A stretch of DNA of 64,000 nucleotides from Hyaloperonospora brassicae (taxonomy: Eukaryota; Oomycota; Peronosporomycetes; Peronosporales; Peronosporaceae): positions 558,001 through 622,000 of the forward strand of contig CANTFL010000090.1 of NCBI GenBank assembly GCA_947650285.1, in the 5' to 3' direction. Positions 30,731 through 41,400 of this stretch are shown here, one piece after another; the first letter of the stretch is position 1; each line of letters begins with the position of its first letter. Under the pieces are notes generated by a model. The model worked only from the letters and a program-made list of their open reading frames with translations, was not told the DNA's origin and did no database searches. The translations under genes and the position numbers were made by a program.

Positions 30731-33700
30731 TCAAGCGGGGCCGACAACCCACCTGCTTCCACCACTATTGGTGAGAAGCGTTTGTGATCGTAAAATGACC
30801 ATTGCCGCGATGATCAAAAACGTCCCCGGCAAATGGGCTATCCTGCCGACGGAAACTTCAAACCCCCATGGTTTTCCCGACTTCGGGTACGCTCGCCACT
30901 TCACCAGATACTGGTACTGACCCTGACGAAAACGTCGTTTCAGGAATCTCACCACATAGGATTGGCGGTTCCCTTTCTCATCGAGCAGCGTCGATGGTTG
31001 TCGGTAGACCGAAGGACGAGCTTGAGAAGCTGGACCTTGAAGTAAGCTGTCTCCGCGAGGCCTTGGGTAAGACCCGGAGTGCGCTAGACGCGACGCAAGC
31101 TCGTCTTCCGACAGTAAAGTTGGGTCAAACACGAATCGATGTTTAACTTGAACTCCTGATTCGGAATCAGAAGCCGAGGCCAATGCCAAATGTTGCGGCG
31201 CAAGCGCTTTTAAGTTCACATGGGACGGGTATCTACATGGCTTAGGTAAGCCAACATAGAACACAGGATATGTGGGCAGTTTGCGCGGAAGGTTGAGAGT
31301 ATACGCAAATCCCTTCTTCGTGACGACTGTGAAAGGTCCAATAAAGCGCAGACGCAACTTTGTCCTAAAGACGGCGGACACTACATTTGTAGGTAGATTT
31401 TAGCAATGAGTAGAACTTGGTCTTCGACCTCATAGTTTCCAGTACAACCTCTGCCTTTATCATCAGCTTGTTCCTTCTGCTTGTCTTGCCTATAAGTCAG
31501 TGCGTCACGCTCATGTCGAAAGACATTTATCGCGTTGCGAGAACCTCGCTTGCCTCTTTGTAAACAGTAGCAGGGCTGGTATAAGCACACCGATCAGCAA
31601 CTATTCCCCCAATAAGCCCTGAACCACGCAGTGGCAGCGTTAATAGAACGCAATGATGTGTAATACCATTCACGTAGAACGGTGTGTAATATGCAGAGGC
31701 ATGCACGGCGTTGTTGAACGCAAACTAAACGACCGGGAGAATCGAACTCCAACGCTTTGGCGCTTCAGCGCAAACACTGCGCAAGATGTCACCGATAATG
31801 CAAATTATCTGCTCGATTTGACCATCGTTCTGCGAAGAATTAACTGTGCACATATCCAATCGTGTGTCAAGCACCTTGAATATAGACTCTCGAAATTTCC
31901 ATGTGAAACGAGGATCTCTATCAGAGACAATTACCAACGACAAACCGTGTTGTCAAAATACGCGATCGATAAACAGCGTAGCTGTACCTTTACCATTTAT
32001 AGAGTCCGGCACCGCCGCTAAAGGAGTCGTATTTTCAAATGGTCAGCAAAGACCACAATGCCCGGATTGCCATGCGCATCCTTCAGCAAACCGAACAAGA
32101 ATTCCATGCTAATGAACTTTTAAACACCTTGGGTACAGGCAAGCAGCTAGCGGCGCAGCCGCATGAGCTGAGGGATTCACCCCTTGACACGTTATACACG
32201 TACGCACATTAATGCTGACCCAATGATAGAATTTGGGCCACCAATAGCATTTGCTAACTAATCCATAGGTCTTCTCACGGCCAAGATGGCCACTCACCGC
32301 AGTATCATGCGCCTTATAGAAGATTTGATACTTTAATTATTCATCATGAGGAACAACGATGCGAGGAGTATCCTCAACATCCGTGCTATAACCCAACAGG
32401 CCTTTATCGATGGAATATTGATGCAGCCTTGCACGTAATCGTGCTGACAATTCGATGTCTGAGTCCTTAAACTTGTCGCTCCCAAGATCACGTAGCAGAG
32501 CTACACAGTAATCATCCTTAACATAAGCCGTAGGGATTAGGTCAGTGACGTACGACGACAGAGTTGTAACATGAGCAAGCACGTAGTCAGGCCTGCTTGA
32601 CAACGCATAATCCAAAGAATTCTGCTTGCCCGGCTTATACTTCACCTCAAGGTTGTATTCGGCAAAGAAGGAAATTCAACGAGCCATTCTCTAAGAGAGG
32701 TGAGGCGAATGGGTCGCGGTGCGTAGTGACGCATGATCTGTATAGATCACAAACGGCCTCGAGCCAAGAAGATGAACTCTGAATTTGACGAGAGCATACT
32801 TCATTGCAAGTAGCTCTTTGTCATGAACAGGATAGTTCTTTTCTGCAGCCTTTAGCTGTCGGGACTCAAAAGCAATGACGCGTTCCCGTCCATCAATATA
32901 TGTCTGTAAGATAGTGATGCCTATGGCAAAGTCCGATGCGTCACAGACGACACTAAACTATCGATCAGGATCAGGCAAAGCCAAGATTGGCGCATGAAGG
33001 AGACCCTACTTTACTGCTTATAAAGTATCATGCTCGGTGCTAATCCAGGACCATTCCACATCCTTATAAAGGATTTTGAATAATGGCCGAGCCATGTCTA
33101 CGTAATTCGCACTGTACTTGTGTAATTAATTGGCAAGGCCAAGCCACTTACGTAAGTCCTTTTGGTTTATTAAAACTGGCCAATCAACCATGGCTTTTAC
33201 CTGAGCGGAATCCGCTCGAATGCCTCGCTTACCAATAAAGCACCCTATAAAGGGAATCTCTTCTGCACCAAAGATGCTCTTAAATGCGTTCGAGTACAAC
33301 TTATTCGTGCGCATGCACTCGAGCAACGCTCGTAAATGGTCAATGTGATTGTACACATCTGACCGACCGTTCATAGCACGACTATAGACAAAGATGGCAT
33401 CAAATTATGTCTGTGCATGAACTAGATGAGGTCTAAACACTTGCTTCATAGACGATTGAATGTAGCCGGGGCATTTGATAACCCTTGCGGCATAATAAGC
33501 CACTCCTAGAGCATGCCGCTCGAGCTGATCCACGCTGTCAGCAGGATATCGCTCCCTGCATGGGCGGGTGGTAATAAACATCAACTTAGTCGAGCTCACG
33601 GTACATAGTACATTCCACCGTATTGTTCTAAAAAACATCCCTCCTTGGGATTGGTTTCTGATCCGGAATGGTAGACGCAACAAGCTTATTGTAAGCATGG

Positions 33701-34306
33701 ATAATGCCCCACCTCATAATAGCCTTTATGACAGAGAATGTCGGTATGTAATTAGGAAATTTGCTCTCACATATTATTTCTGCCACGTGCTTTTCACGAA
33801 AGAAGATGTCAATGACTTCACACTGTTCCTTTGATAAAAACCACTGCCGTGTTACGCAATATTTAGTCCTAGAAACCAAGTCAATTTTATGAAGTACACC
33901 TCTATCGAAGGGAAAGATGAACGGTGGGTCATGACAAACTACGTCTTTATATATATTTAGCAAAGGATAGGAAAATCAAAAGATTCCTAAAAGATTGAGG
34001 ATCTCTTACGCGCACTAAGTGTCGCTTTCGGGTCTTCAAGGACGGACTTGTCCAATAACGAGGATGAGTTCAACTCAACATCGGGTCGGATGACAAAAAA
34101 ATCGGATAACTAACCTGCCTACAAGGTTTGGCTAATTTGCCATCTAACTTTTCGTCTAGTTCAAAGAGATTATACAAGAAGGAAAAGGTCTTGAGACTAG
34201 TGTTGCCGTCAACATGAGCAGTCACTCCGTTGACAAGTGTATATCGTGTATTATTACTATTATCACTATGTGGCGTACTGGACGTCTGCCGCTTAAAAGT
34301 TGCCAC
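30731..34306 (-). pseudogene. Decayed gypsy pol (RT, RNase H, integrase, chromodomain)
   Basis: From right to left on the minus strand: an RT remnant (about 33963-33126, including the VxDWPV and RKWLGLAN blocks after RT), RNase H tail (32645-32337, KYKPGKQN), integrase zinc domain (32297-32109, GHLGREKTYG), catalytic core pieces (31943-31725, IVSDRDPRFT), and the GPF module plus chromodomain (31381-30731, QYQYLVKWRAYP). Many stops and shifts separate the pieces, so no product is expected. Confidence 0.85.
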
Positions 34307-35125
34307 CCGACGCCGGAATTGTTTCTTTAAGTAGACCTTACTCCTCTTAATACTGGTACAATGGGGTTTCCAGGGTTTCTATCTACCATAGCACGCTCTG
34401 TACGAGAGCTCATGTCTTGAACTACATCTGGTGAAGAATTACAAAACTTGAACACTTCACTCAGTGAAACTAAACGTACCACTCTACGTGCATTATGTGG
34501 TCCTAGCCCTAAATGCTTCGGCTTTTCGCCATCATGTCAATACCGACATTTATTGAGGTGCCATCGCGGCCGCCCTTACTCGATGGAATTCAAGTGCTTC
34601 CCCACTCACATCAGAGGATTACGTTATTGCTGAATTAACCCTAGACCAACCATGCCTTCAGCATGTAGTGACTCATTATCCCAACGAGTTTCACTGAACA
34701 AAGCACAACTCTCTTCACATACGGTGAAAGATCCCCGCTCGATTTTCATGTCATTGACATCAAAGTAAACCAACTCGGACCGACCAATGTCCAGCACGTT
34801 GACATTCGCTGTACTGGCTCGCGCCAATATTAATTTCATTGCCTTGTGAAGGTGAAACATTGACCATAAAATTTCGCTAGGAACAGTGCGCGTTGCGCCT
34901 AAGGTCTTGGACCTTTATTCAATCCATGGCTCAAGGCGTTCAAGCCAATCCATACTTGGGATGATACCATATCTCGAATCCAAATCGAGGACAAGGCAGA
35001 GGTCAATGCTGTCAAATTCCAAAACCTTTACATCTAGATACATCGCAAATTTAGGTATCGCGACGCGACTAATATGCGATAAACGAACAGCGATTGAGTC
35101 ACCCTCGTGGGCGTTGAGCGCTTAA
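34307..35125 (-). pseudogene. Decayed gypsy spacer and protease remnant
   Basis: The minus strand matches the spacer and protease part of the complete element (about 11150-12060 there), including a counterpart of the DLDSRYDLI segment seen in reverse near 34970-35000. Heavily mutated. Similarity stops near 35125. Confidence 0.7.
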
Positions 35126-35395
35126 GTTTGGTGAAGTCATTTATCAATTTTTGTAGGAGGATCGGTGGCTACGCATTTGGGACGCCACTAACTGGTGGAA
35201 AAAGAGGCCATGGGACTTGGCGATCCAATAAGGAAACGGGATCGGCGATCCGATCCAACTGTCGTCAGACTGATGGGTATGGAAAGATCTGAGACGGGGT
35301 GATCTGGGACAAGACGACAGTTAGGACGATTTTCATGGAGCGATCTGGGACAAGGATCTGAGATCAGGCGGTGTGATGTGACTCTGTGACGAAGG
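35126..35395. repeat. GATC-rich junction segment
   Basis: Between the truncated gypsy copy and the next LTR the DNA is rich in GATC and GATCTGGGACAAG-type repeats. It is probably a fragment of the GATC-dense element family. No coding frame is recognised. Confidence 0.4.
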
Positions 35396-36168
35396 TGTAA
35401 CATCCTGCAGACCGGTGACACTCTCTACGGGTCTCCCAAAGGGAGTACTGATTTAGGTTAATTATGGACCGATCTGGAAGTGGGGATGTTTGTGGGGGTC
35501 CGTGGGACCGTTTTGAGAACTGTGGATGGTCCCATTGTGCGGATAAACCCTTGAGTATAGCATCGGAGCATGCACAATGAACGGAAAAGGCATATAGGGC
35601 CGGATCGCACTGTGTCGGTCCTCAACGATCTCGAATTGGACATCAGATCGGTCATGTTCCCTGCTGGTTATGGATATATCGATGATGGAGCTATTGTATG
35701 ATGATGTACATGCTTGTTGGAGATCCATGAGTGATGTCCCAAAAGTTCAGACCGAAACAGCCAGTGGAAGCCGGTCGAATTGACGTCGCAAAATGGATTT
35801 AGACACGTTCCACATCTTGGATACTATTTTGGACTTTTCGGTACCAAAATTGGGTATTTGGTACCATTTTTGGAATTTGGTCCTTTTTGGTGTCTAGGTA
35901 CGATATCGGGAGTATTGGCGCTATCTTTGGAGTACAGGTCACGAAATTTCGACACGTTTTCAAGGGGGCGGTCAAGCTTAAAGGTGATATCGACTTGGAG
36001 AGTGACCTACAGTTTGGAATAGGATTAAGGATAGTTTAGATATTTATTTGGTTGGTTAATAAATAGACTTGAACTCTACTTCTTCTGCTCACGACGCACG
36101 TTCTCCTCCCCTCTTCTCCGGGCAAGATTGATTTGGCTTCCCCGGCGGGTCAAGGCACACGTGTTACA
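35396..36168 (+). repeat. Probable 5' LTR of the GATC-dense element
   Basis: The segment starts TGTAACATCC and ends CGTGTTACA, giving a short inverted end (TGTAACA/TGTTACA). Its last part, about 36035-36168, is conserved in the copy at 2345-2476. The left boundary rests only on the terminal motif. Confidence 0.5.
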
Positions 36169-36907
36169 GGGACACAGAAAACCGATCTTGGATTGTTGGC
36201 CAAGATCGAGAAGAGCGATCTCGACATATCTGGCCCGGATCGATCAAGTACTCACACTCAACTCAACTGCTAGGGTAGCAGCCACACAGCAAAGGAAAAG
36301 AAAAAGGGGTTTGGACACAAGATCGCGAGACGGCTCAAGTGGCCAGAAGATCTGGACAAGGAGTTCAAGACAAGACCGAGCGAGATCGAAGCAATCTACT
36401 GGACATATCGGCGTGTTTCATTTTGGCGAAACCAAGAACCGATCTGTCCATATTGCGCACTTCCGGCAAGATCGGCCGATCCCGAGACCAGATCGGACCG
36501 ATCCCAACGCAAGATCGACGCAAGACTATTATTTGCTGAGTGAAGATTTCCGCACAGCAAAGACCCCGATCCCAAAGACAAATCGAGATCGGTGTGATTC
36601 AAGATTGAGATCGCGACATCTCCAAATAGAGATCGCCGCGGCTCAAGATCAAGATCGCAGAACCCCGTTCGTGGTGCGAAGATTTCCGCACCGGAAGCGA
36701 ACGCTTAACCCCAAACCCTCAGCGAGATCGACACCTCCCAAGGCCATTACGAAGAGCTCAAGCCAGCCCAGCCGACGGGTACACAAGGTGAGCACAAGGC
36801 TATACAACAAGGCACGGATCGGAGTACCCCCTCCGTGAGTCGGCAACTCTGGGCAAGTGGAAGATCGACACTCACTAAAGTAATTTTGTGAGATCGACTT
36901 CATCACA
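36169..36907 (+). repeat. GATC-dense untranslated leader
   Basis: About 24 GATC sites occur between 36181 and 36900, where about three would be expected in random sequence. The segment is conserved with 2477-3185 at nucleotide level. An open frame across it (36128-36838) is not conserved in the other copy and is not called a gene. No clear primer-binding site was seen after the LTR. Confidence 0.65.
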
Positions 36908-37582
36908 ATGGTGCGCGTGCCCGGATCTTCTAAGGCCTCTGGATTTCACCGTGAGTTCACTGGCGAAGATGTCAAGATCAAGCAAGAACCTGGGATTGAA
37001 GTGTCAGCGACAGAGGGATCGACGCAGACACGCAGAAACACAAGATCCCCATATCATCAGATTTTTGGGTGGGGCTCTGATGAAAAGAAAATGGAAGAGG
37101 AAGATCGAGAGATCGATCTGGAAGATAAACCTCAAATACCTCCTAGGGCCCTTTCGGGGGCCACCGCAGATCGCTCTGCAAAGAGCGATCTGCTGGATGA
37201 AAATCCAATGGTGAAAACCAAAACGGCGAAAGCCAAACTCAATATTCTCGTCAACAGGTCACCTGAAATTAACACGAGGAAGACGTTGGCCCGATCGGCA
37301 CGAAAGAAGAAGAAAGTGCCGGGATCGAATACCCTCGTCAGCGGGTCACCAAACACTAACACGAGAAAGACGACCAAGAACTCCGCCGGATTGGCACGAA
37401 AGAAGAAGAAAGCGCCGGGATCGACTACCCTCGTCAGCAGGTCACCAGACACTAACACGAGGAAGACGGCCAAGAAACCCGCCGGATCAGCACGAAAGAA
37501 GAAGAAAGCGCTGGGATCGAATGGCGAAGATCACCGAATCGGAAATCCAATCGGATCGGAGATCGTAGTCAAAGAAGAATAG
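36908..37582 (+). CDS. Gag-like basic repeat protein of the GATC-dense element
   Basis: The frame codes for 224 residues from ATG 36908, directly after the leader. The N-terminal half is acidic and Ser-rich. Residues about 108-210 hold three tandem units of about 31 residues with the pattern LV-x-SP-x2-NTRKT, then ARKKKK and PGS. The Lys/Arg clusters look like nuclear localisation or nucleic-acid binding segments. Position suggests the first gag-region product; no known capsid domain is seen in it. It ends with TAG nine bases before the next frame. Confidence 0.6.
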   Translation: MVRVPGSSKASGFHREFTGEDVKIKQEPGIEVSATEGSTQTRRNTRSPYHQIFGWGSDEKKMEEEDREIDLEDKPQIPPRALSGATADRSAKSDLLDENPMVKTKTAKAKLNILVNRSPEINTRKTLARSARKKKKVPGSNTLVSGSPNTNTRKTTKNSAGLARKKKKAPGSTTLVSRSPDTNTRKTAKKPAGSARKKKKALGSNGEDHRIGNPIGSEIVVKEE

Positions 37583-37591
37583 GATCGTAAG

Positions 37592-38017
37592 ATGGCCCAG
37601 ATCGCGGTGTCGAAGATCGAGTCGGTAACTCAAATGTGGGATCGTGCTAAATGGCAGCGTGATTATAGCCACTTCAAGACACTGCTAAAGACAGACCCAG
37701 TGTTCAAGATATTACGGCCCAAGTGGATCGGCCCTCTGGGTAAGCCGATCTCTATCCCGCCGCCCGTGACTAGCAAACTCGGCGCGATTGATTTGATTTT
37801 ACAGATGTTGAATGACACGGGATTCTGCCCTAATGCTTTCGATTCAGATGAATTGATGGGATGCAGCTTGGAACAGTTGAAGAACGCAGTAAGCGAGTTC
37901 GTGGAGGTCAAGATACTTCTGGTGGGCGAGACCACCACTCCTAGAGACGGGGTTCGTCATACCCTCGGGACTACCTCAATAACACCCCTCAGGATCGACT
38001 TATTACGCCTCATCTGA
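37592..38017 (+). CDS. Gag-region frame of the GATC-dense element
   Basis: The frame codes for 141 residues from ATG 37592. It contains PKWIGPLGKPISIPPPVTSK and a helical region, with no recognised domain. The tight spacing to the previous frame and the shared composition suggest one former polyprotein now split by mutation, or separate gag-type products. Confidence 0.5.
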   Translation: MAQIAVSKIESVTQMWDRAKWQRDYSHFKTLLKTDPVFKILRPKWIGPLGKPISIPPPVTSKLGAIDLILQMLNDTGFCPNAFDSDELMGCSLEQLKNAVSEFVEVKILLVGETTTPRDGVRHTLGTTSITPLRIDLLRLI

Positions 38018-38063
38018 CTCCGAGATCGAGTCAGATGGGTCCATCAGCGTTCGTCGGATATCT

Positions 38064-38500
38064 ATGGGACCATTGGGAGGATCGTTTCTAAAGGACAGGA
38101 TCGGCAAGGTCAGGATTGAAGCCTTTGAAGAGCAAGCCAAGATCGACATACAACCAAGGTCGTCCGTGATCTCATGTCTGGAAGATTTTTCAGGAAAAGG
38201 TCGAGACGAAGATTGGGCTTTGAGCAGGATCGACAAGGTCATGTCGGCTTTTCTTCGGGAACAAATACCTGATGAATAAAAATGTTTGGTGTTTGGTGAT
38301 TTGCTCACCGCTCCAGCCCGATATTGGTATCTTCAACTAAACGAATCGATACAGCTTGATTGGAATGCGCTGGTGGAAGAATTCTTGTTCGAGAATTGAG
38401 GACACGAAGAATCGGTCGATCAACAATTCTACCTTTCACGAAAACAACCGGATGATAATCCAATTCCCTTCTCAGGACAACGTTTACCGTATAAATCGAA
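38064..38500 (+). pseudogene. Broken gag capsid-like segment
   Basis: The frame is open from about 38064 to a TAA at 38277-38279. After it, still protein-like, come LLTAPARYWYLQLN and WNALVEEFLFEN, the W and F spacing typical of retrotransposon gag capsid domains, interrupted by a stop near 38398. This looks like a decayed capsid segment between two open frames. Confidence 0.5.
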
Positions 38501-38501
38501 G

Positions 38502-38891
38502 GTGGAAAAGATAAAAGCTACTGGTCAACCCATCGAGATCTCTGTTGGAGAATCTACGGAAGTGAAGATTGGTTTTAGTCAAGCGTTCTCAAGTTTGTGG
38601 ATCGCACGAGTACTGGATTGGGTGCCAACAGTAAGATACGGCCCTGGCAAGCTATTATATCTGCAGGTGACGAATATTGGTGATCAGAAGATCGTGATAC
38701 CATCACATACCACACTCGGTATGCTGATGAAAGGCGAGACAACACCACGATCTCAAGGATACGTGTTGTATGGATCTGGCCGATATAAGGAGTGTCAAAC
38801 CTTAGCGTATGAAAATACTACAGACGAACAATGGAAGTGGCCCAATAATGAGAGGATCGAATCTCCAGCGAATCCTGCTAACTATTTCTAA
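38502..38891 (+). CDS. Conserved gag-pol region frame of an oomycete LTR element
   Basis: The frame gives about 129 residues including WIARVLDWVPTVRYGPGK, YLQVTNIGDQKIVIPSH and the end block GYVLYGSGRYKECQTLAYENT. Segments of this kind, from memory, recur in oomycete gypsy-type polyproteins downstream of gag. The frame has no ATG at its 5' end and probably continued from upstream. Function unknown. Confidence 0.5.
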   Translation: MEKIKATGQPIEISVGESTEVKIGFSQAFSSLWIARVLDWVPTVRYGPGKLLYLQVTNIGDQKIVIPSHTTLGMLMKGETTPRSQGYVLYGSGRYKECQTLAYENTTDEQWKWPNNERIESPANPANYF

Positions 38892-38903
38892 TTGATAGAG
38901 TAA

Positions 38904-39314
38904 ATGACACGATCAAAACATGATCCGGTGAAAACGGCGAGGGAAGCGGCAGTAATTACTCAACGGATTTCTAAAGCTAAAACGGGAGGAAAAAGTATCA
39001 AATCTGCGTCAGGAGAAGGTAATGCCGTCGTCGATATACTCTCACATGATGGATCGTTTCAGAGTTCTGCTGATCGAGATCGCGAAGAGGATCTACAGTA
39101 TTTGACGGGACGAGATCGAAGAGTGGTTCATCCTTCACACGATAGATCGGCTCAACGTCATATCGATCAAGATCGAGAAAGTGATCGCTTCTATGTAATG
39201 AATCGAAATTATGTAGATGACCCAAAGCGTTGGACATGTCAAGATCGCGATGATGATACACAGTATTCGACAGATCGAGACTGCGAAATGAATTCGACAT
39301 ATTACTATAAATAG
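38904..39314 (+). CDS. Asp/Arg/His-rich frame before the tandem repeat
   Basis: The frame codes for 136 residues from ATG 38904, rich in Asp, Arg and Ser with repeated QDRD and SADRDRE motifs that arise from runs of GATCGAGA-type DNA. It is compositionally the beginning of the repeat region that follows. No domain recognised. Confidence 0.4.
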   Translation: MTRSKHDPVKTAREAAVITQRISKAKTGGKSIKSASGEGNAVVDILSHDGSFQSSADRDREEDLQYLTGRDRRVVHPSHDRSAQRHIDQDRESDRFYVMNRNYVDDPKRWTCQDRDDDTQYSTDRDCEMNSTYYYK

Positions 39315-39420
39315 TTTACGCTTTCTATTGATCAAGATCGTGAAAGAGGTCAAGGAATTTCTACGGATCAAGATCCCGAAGGTGAATCGCAGTACTGGAT
39401 CTGTCAAGATCGCAGATTAA

Positions 39421-40190
39421 TTTCACATTTACCCGATGGACCGTTTGAGCTTTCTATCGATCAAGATCGAGAAAGTCATCAAACGTATGGTATGGATCAA
39501 GATCTCGAAGCTGATCCGGACAGGGGGCGTGGATTTCTCTGCGGTGATCACTCTACAAGTGGAGATCGATATGGCGAAAACGACCTGCATTCACATGATG
39601 GATCGTTTGAGTTTTCCGTCAATCAAGATCGAGAAGATCGAGAAGATCGCGAAGGTGAACCACCGTGTTCGACTTGTCAAGATCGCAGATTGATTTCACA
39701 TTTACCCGATGGATCATTTGATCTTTCTATCGATCAAGATCGAGAAAGTCATCAAACGTATGGTATGGATCAAGATCTCGAAGCTGATCTGGACAGGGGG
39801 CGTGGATTTCTCTGCGGTGATCACTCTACAAGTGTAGATCGATATGGCGAAAACGACCTGCATTCACATGATGGATCGTTTGAGTTATCCGTCAATCAAG
39901 ATCGAGAAGATCGAGAAGATCGCTAAGGTGAACCACCGTGTTCGACTTGTCAAGATCGCAGATTGATTTCACATTTACCCGATGGATCACTTGATCTTTC
40001 TATCGATCAAGATCGAGAAAGTCATCAAACGTATGGTATGGATCAAGATCTCGAAGCTGATCCGTACAGGGGGCGTGGATTTCTCTGCGGTGATCACTCT
40101 ACAAGTGGAGATCGATATGGCGAAAATGACCTGCATTCACATGATGGATCGTTTGAGTTTTCTATCAATCAAGATCGAGTTAGTGGTCAA
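39421..40190 (+). repeat. 273-bp in-frame tandem repeat
   Basis: Units start at 39421, 39694 and 39967, exactly 273 bp apart, so the period is 91 codons. The third unit diverges after about 40185. Frames at 39492-39926 and 39963-40709 read through the units and give SHLPDGSFDLSIDQDRE-type repeats with GFLCGDHSTS and YGENDLHSHDGSFE blocks. Copies are nearly identical, so the expansion is recent or homogenised. The frame is broken by TAA at 39924-39926. The last part (40190-40709) is unique and acidic. Confidence 0.85.
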
Positions 40191-40709
40191 AGGTATATTG
40201 CGAATCAAGATCACGTGGATCAGGGTCGCGAAGGTGCTGAAGACGAGTGTAATGGTCTGTTATTATATCTCAATTTGCTAGCTGATCTGGACTGGGGGCG
40301 CCGATTTCTCTGCGGCGATCATCCTACAAGTGGATATCGACTGTGTATGAAGATACCTTCAGCGATGGATACTACAAAGAAGATTAAAAACGTCGAGTGG
40401 ATACAAGACCGAACGAAGCAAGAGATTGACGCCACAAGGGAGATTACGACTGAAGACACTGAGTCTGAGGTAGCTGATCTGTTACAAGAACGGTCCAGCT
40501 GTCAGACAGACGGGATCGGGTTCAAGGATGGTGAGTCGCAAGAAGAGCATTCCCAACTGGTCATAGGACTCGAAATGATTGCGAACGTGAGATTGTCGAA
40601 GGGAACCGAGGGTGCGAGATCGCCGGCGCAGGGAAAGGTGGAGATCGATCAAGCGTCGATTGAATGGACAAACTCGGTATGCGACGATACGCTTCATCTT
40701 GCCAAATAA

Positions 40710-41080
40710 TGTGACGTCTATAATACGCATCCTTTTGTTCTATCATCACAAGGTCTTAACTGTTATCTGGCAAGAACGTGCCCAGTTGCACAAACTGAAA
40801 TTAGCACTGTGAAAAAGACTTAAGAAAGGCTAGCGTCGTCGTTTAAAGTCGGTTAGGCGAATTTTTGGATCCCCCTGGTGAAATCGATAGCTGAGCTAAG
40901 GTCAAAGAGGTCCGCGTGCTTCCTGCTACACTAATGTTACTGAGCAATATGACTGCCACCTCCAGCAGCATCATTATCACCGCCAACGCCGGATCCACCA
41001 CCGCAACCACCAGGACCCACCACAAATAGCACCTCTACTACCAAAGCATTACGACCAACGACTTACTACCGCCGGATACG
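40710..41080. other. Intergenic between the GATC-dense element and the RxLR-like gene
   Basis: No frame of interest. The second half (from about 40950) turns into CCACCG-rich low-complexity DNA leading into the 30-bp duplication. Confidence 0.4.
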
Positions 41081-41140
41081 ACCGCCACCGACACAAGCAC
41101 TAGAACCACCACCGCCACCGACACAAGCACTAGAACCACC
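41081..41140. repeat. Exact 30-bp tandem duplication
   Basis: Two identical units beginning ACCGCCACCGACACAAGC lie head-to-tail about 50-110 bases before the RxLR-like ATG, in a CCACCG-rich stretch. Confidence 0.85.
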
Positions 41141-41190
41141 ACCGCCTCGAATCGCATTCACCCGGCCTTTTCGACAGTAATAACTTAAAC

Positions 41191-41400
41191 ATGAGTCGAC
41201 TTTACTCCACTGCTACCGCTTCCATCGCTGCTTTCGCTTCCAGTGTCGCGACATTAACTAGTGCTGACACGAACGCTCTGATCAAGTACGACGTGTCTCA
41301 TGTGGCTCTCATGACGGACGGCAACACCTACGACGCGGACACGCGGAGGCTCCTGCATGGGTCTGTTGACGACGTTGAGTCGATGCTGCCTGCGGACTAG
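41191..41400 (+). pseudogene. Degenerate, truncated RxLR-type effector gene
   Basis: The frame codes for 69 residues from ATG 41191: a signal-peptide-like start (hydrophobic and Ala/Ser-rich to about residue 25), then DVSxVxxxTDG, ADT and RLLH at residues 53-56, the very position of RLLR in the product of 6538-7074. An acidic DDVES follows. A TAG at 41398-41400 ends the frame right where a dEER-type segment would be expected, and translation of the following DNA stays open for only about ten codons. The gene is most likely a truncated paralogue. RLLH variants exist in some downy mildew effectors, so the motif itself need not be non-functional. Confidence 0.65.

Larger units (their letters stand above)
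29377..35125 (-). mobile_element. Reversed, 5'-truncated relative of the gypsy element
   Basis: The minus strand has the same order as the complete element: 3' LTR, polypurine tract, antisense frame, chromodomain, integrase, RNase H, RT, spacer and protease remnant. All parts are diverged and full of stops and shifts. Similarity ends near 35125, inside the protease region (equivalent to about 11150 in the complete copy). Gag and the 5' LTR are missing, and the sequence changes to GATC-dense DNA. The copy is clearly older than the one at 9348-16951. Confidence 0.9.
35396..40709 (+). mobile_element. GATC-dense LTR retroelement, gag-bearing, no RT seen
   Basis: A probable LTR (35396-36168) is followed by a long leader, a chain of gag-like frames and a pol-like segment, then an in-frame tandem repeat. 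A second copy of the LTR end and leader is at 2338-3185, which shows that this is a dispersed repeat. No reverse transcriptase or integrase was recognised before the sequence changes near 40.7 kb, and no 3' LTR was found. It may be a truncated or non-autonomous element. GATC sites are far denser than expected by chance. Confidence 0.65.

Noticed and set aside
36128..36838. 236-codon frame in the GATC-dense leader
   Set aside because: Not kept open in the second copy at 2.4-3.2 kb, and the composition only reflects GATC repeats.
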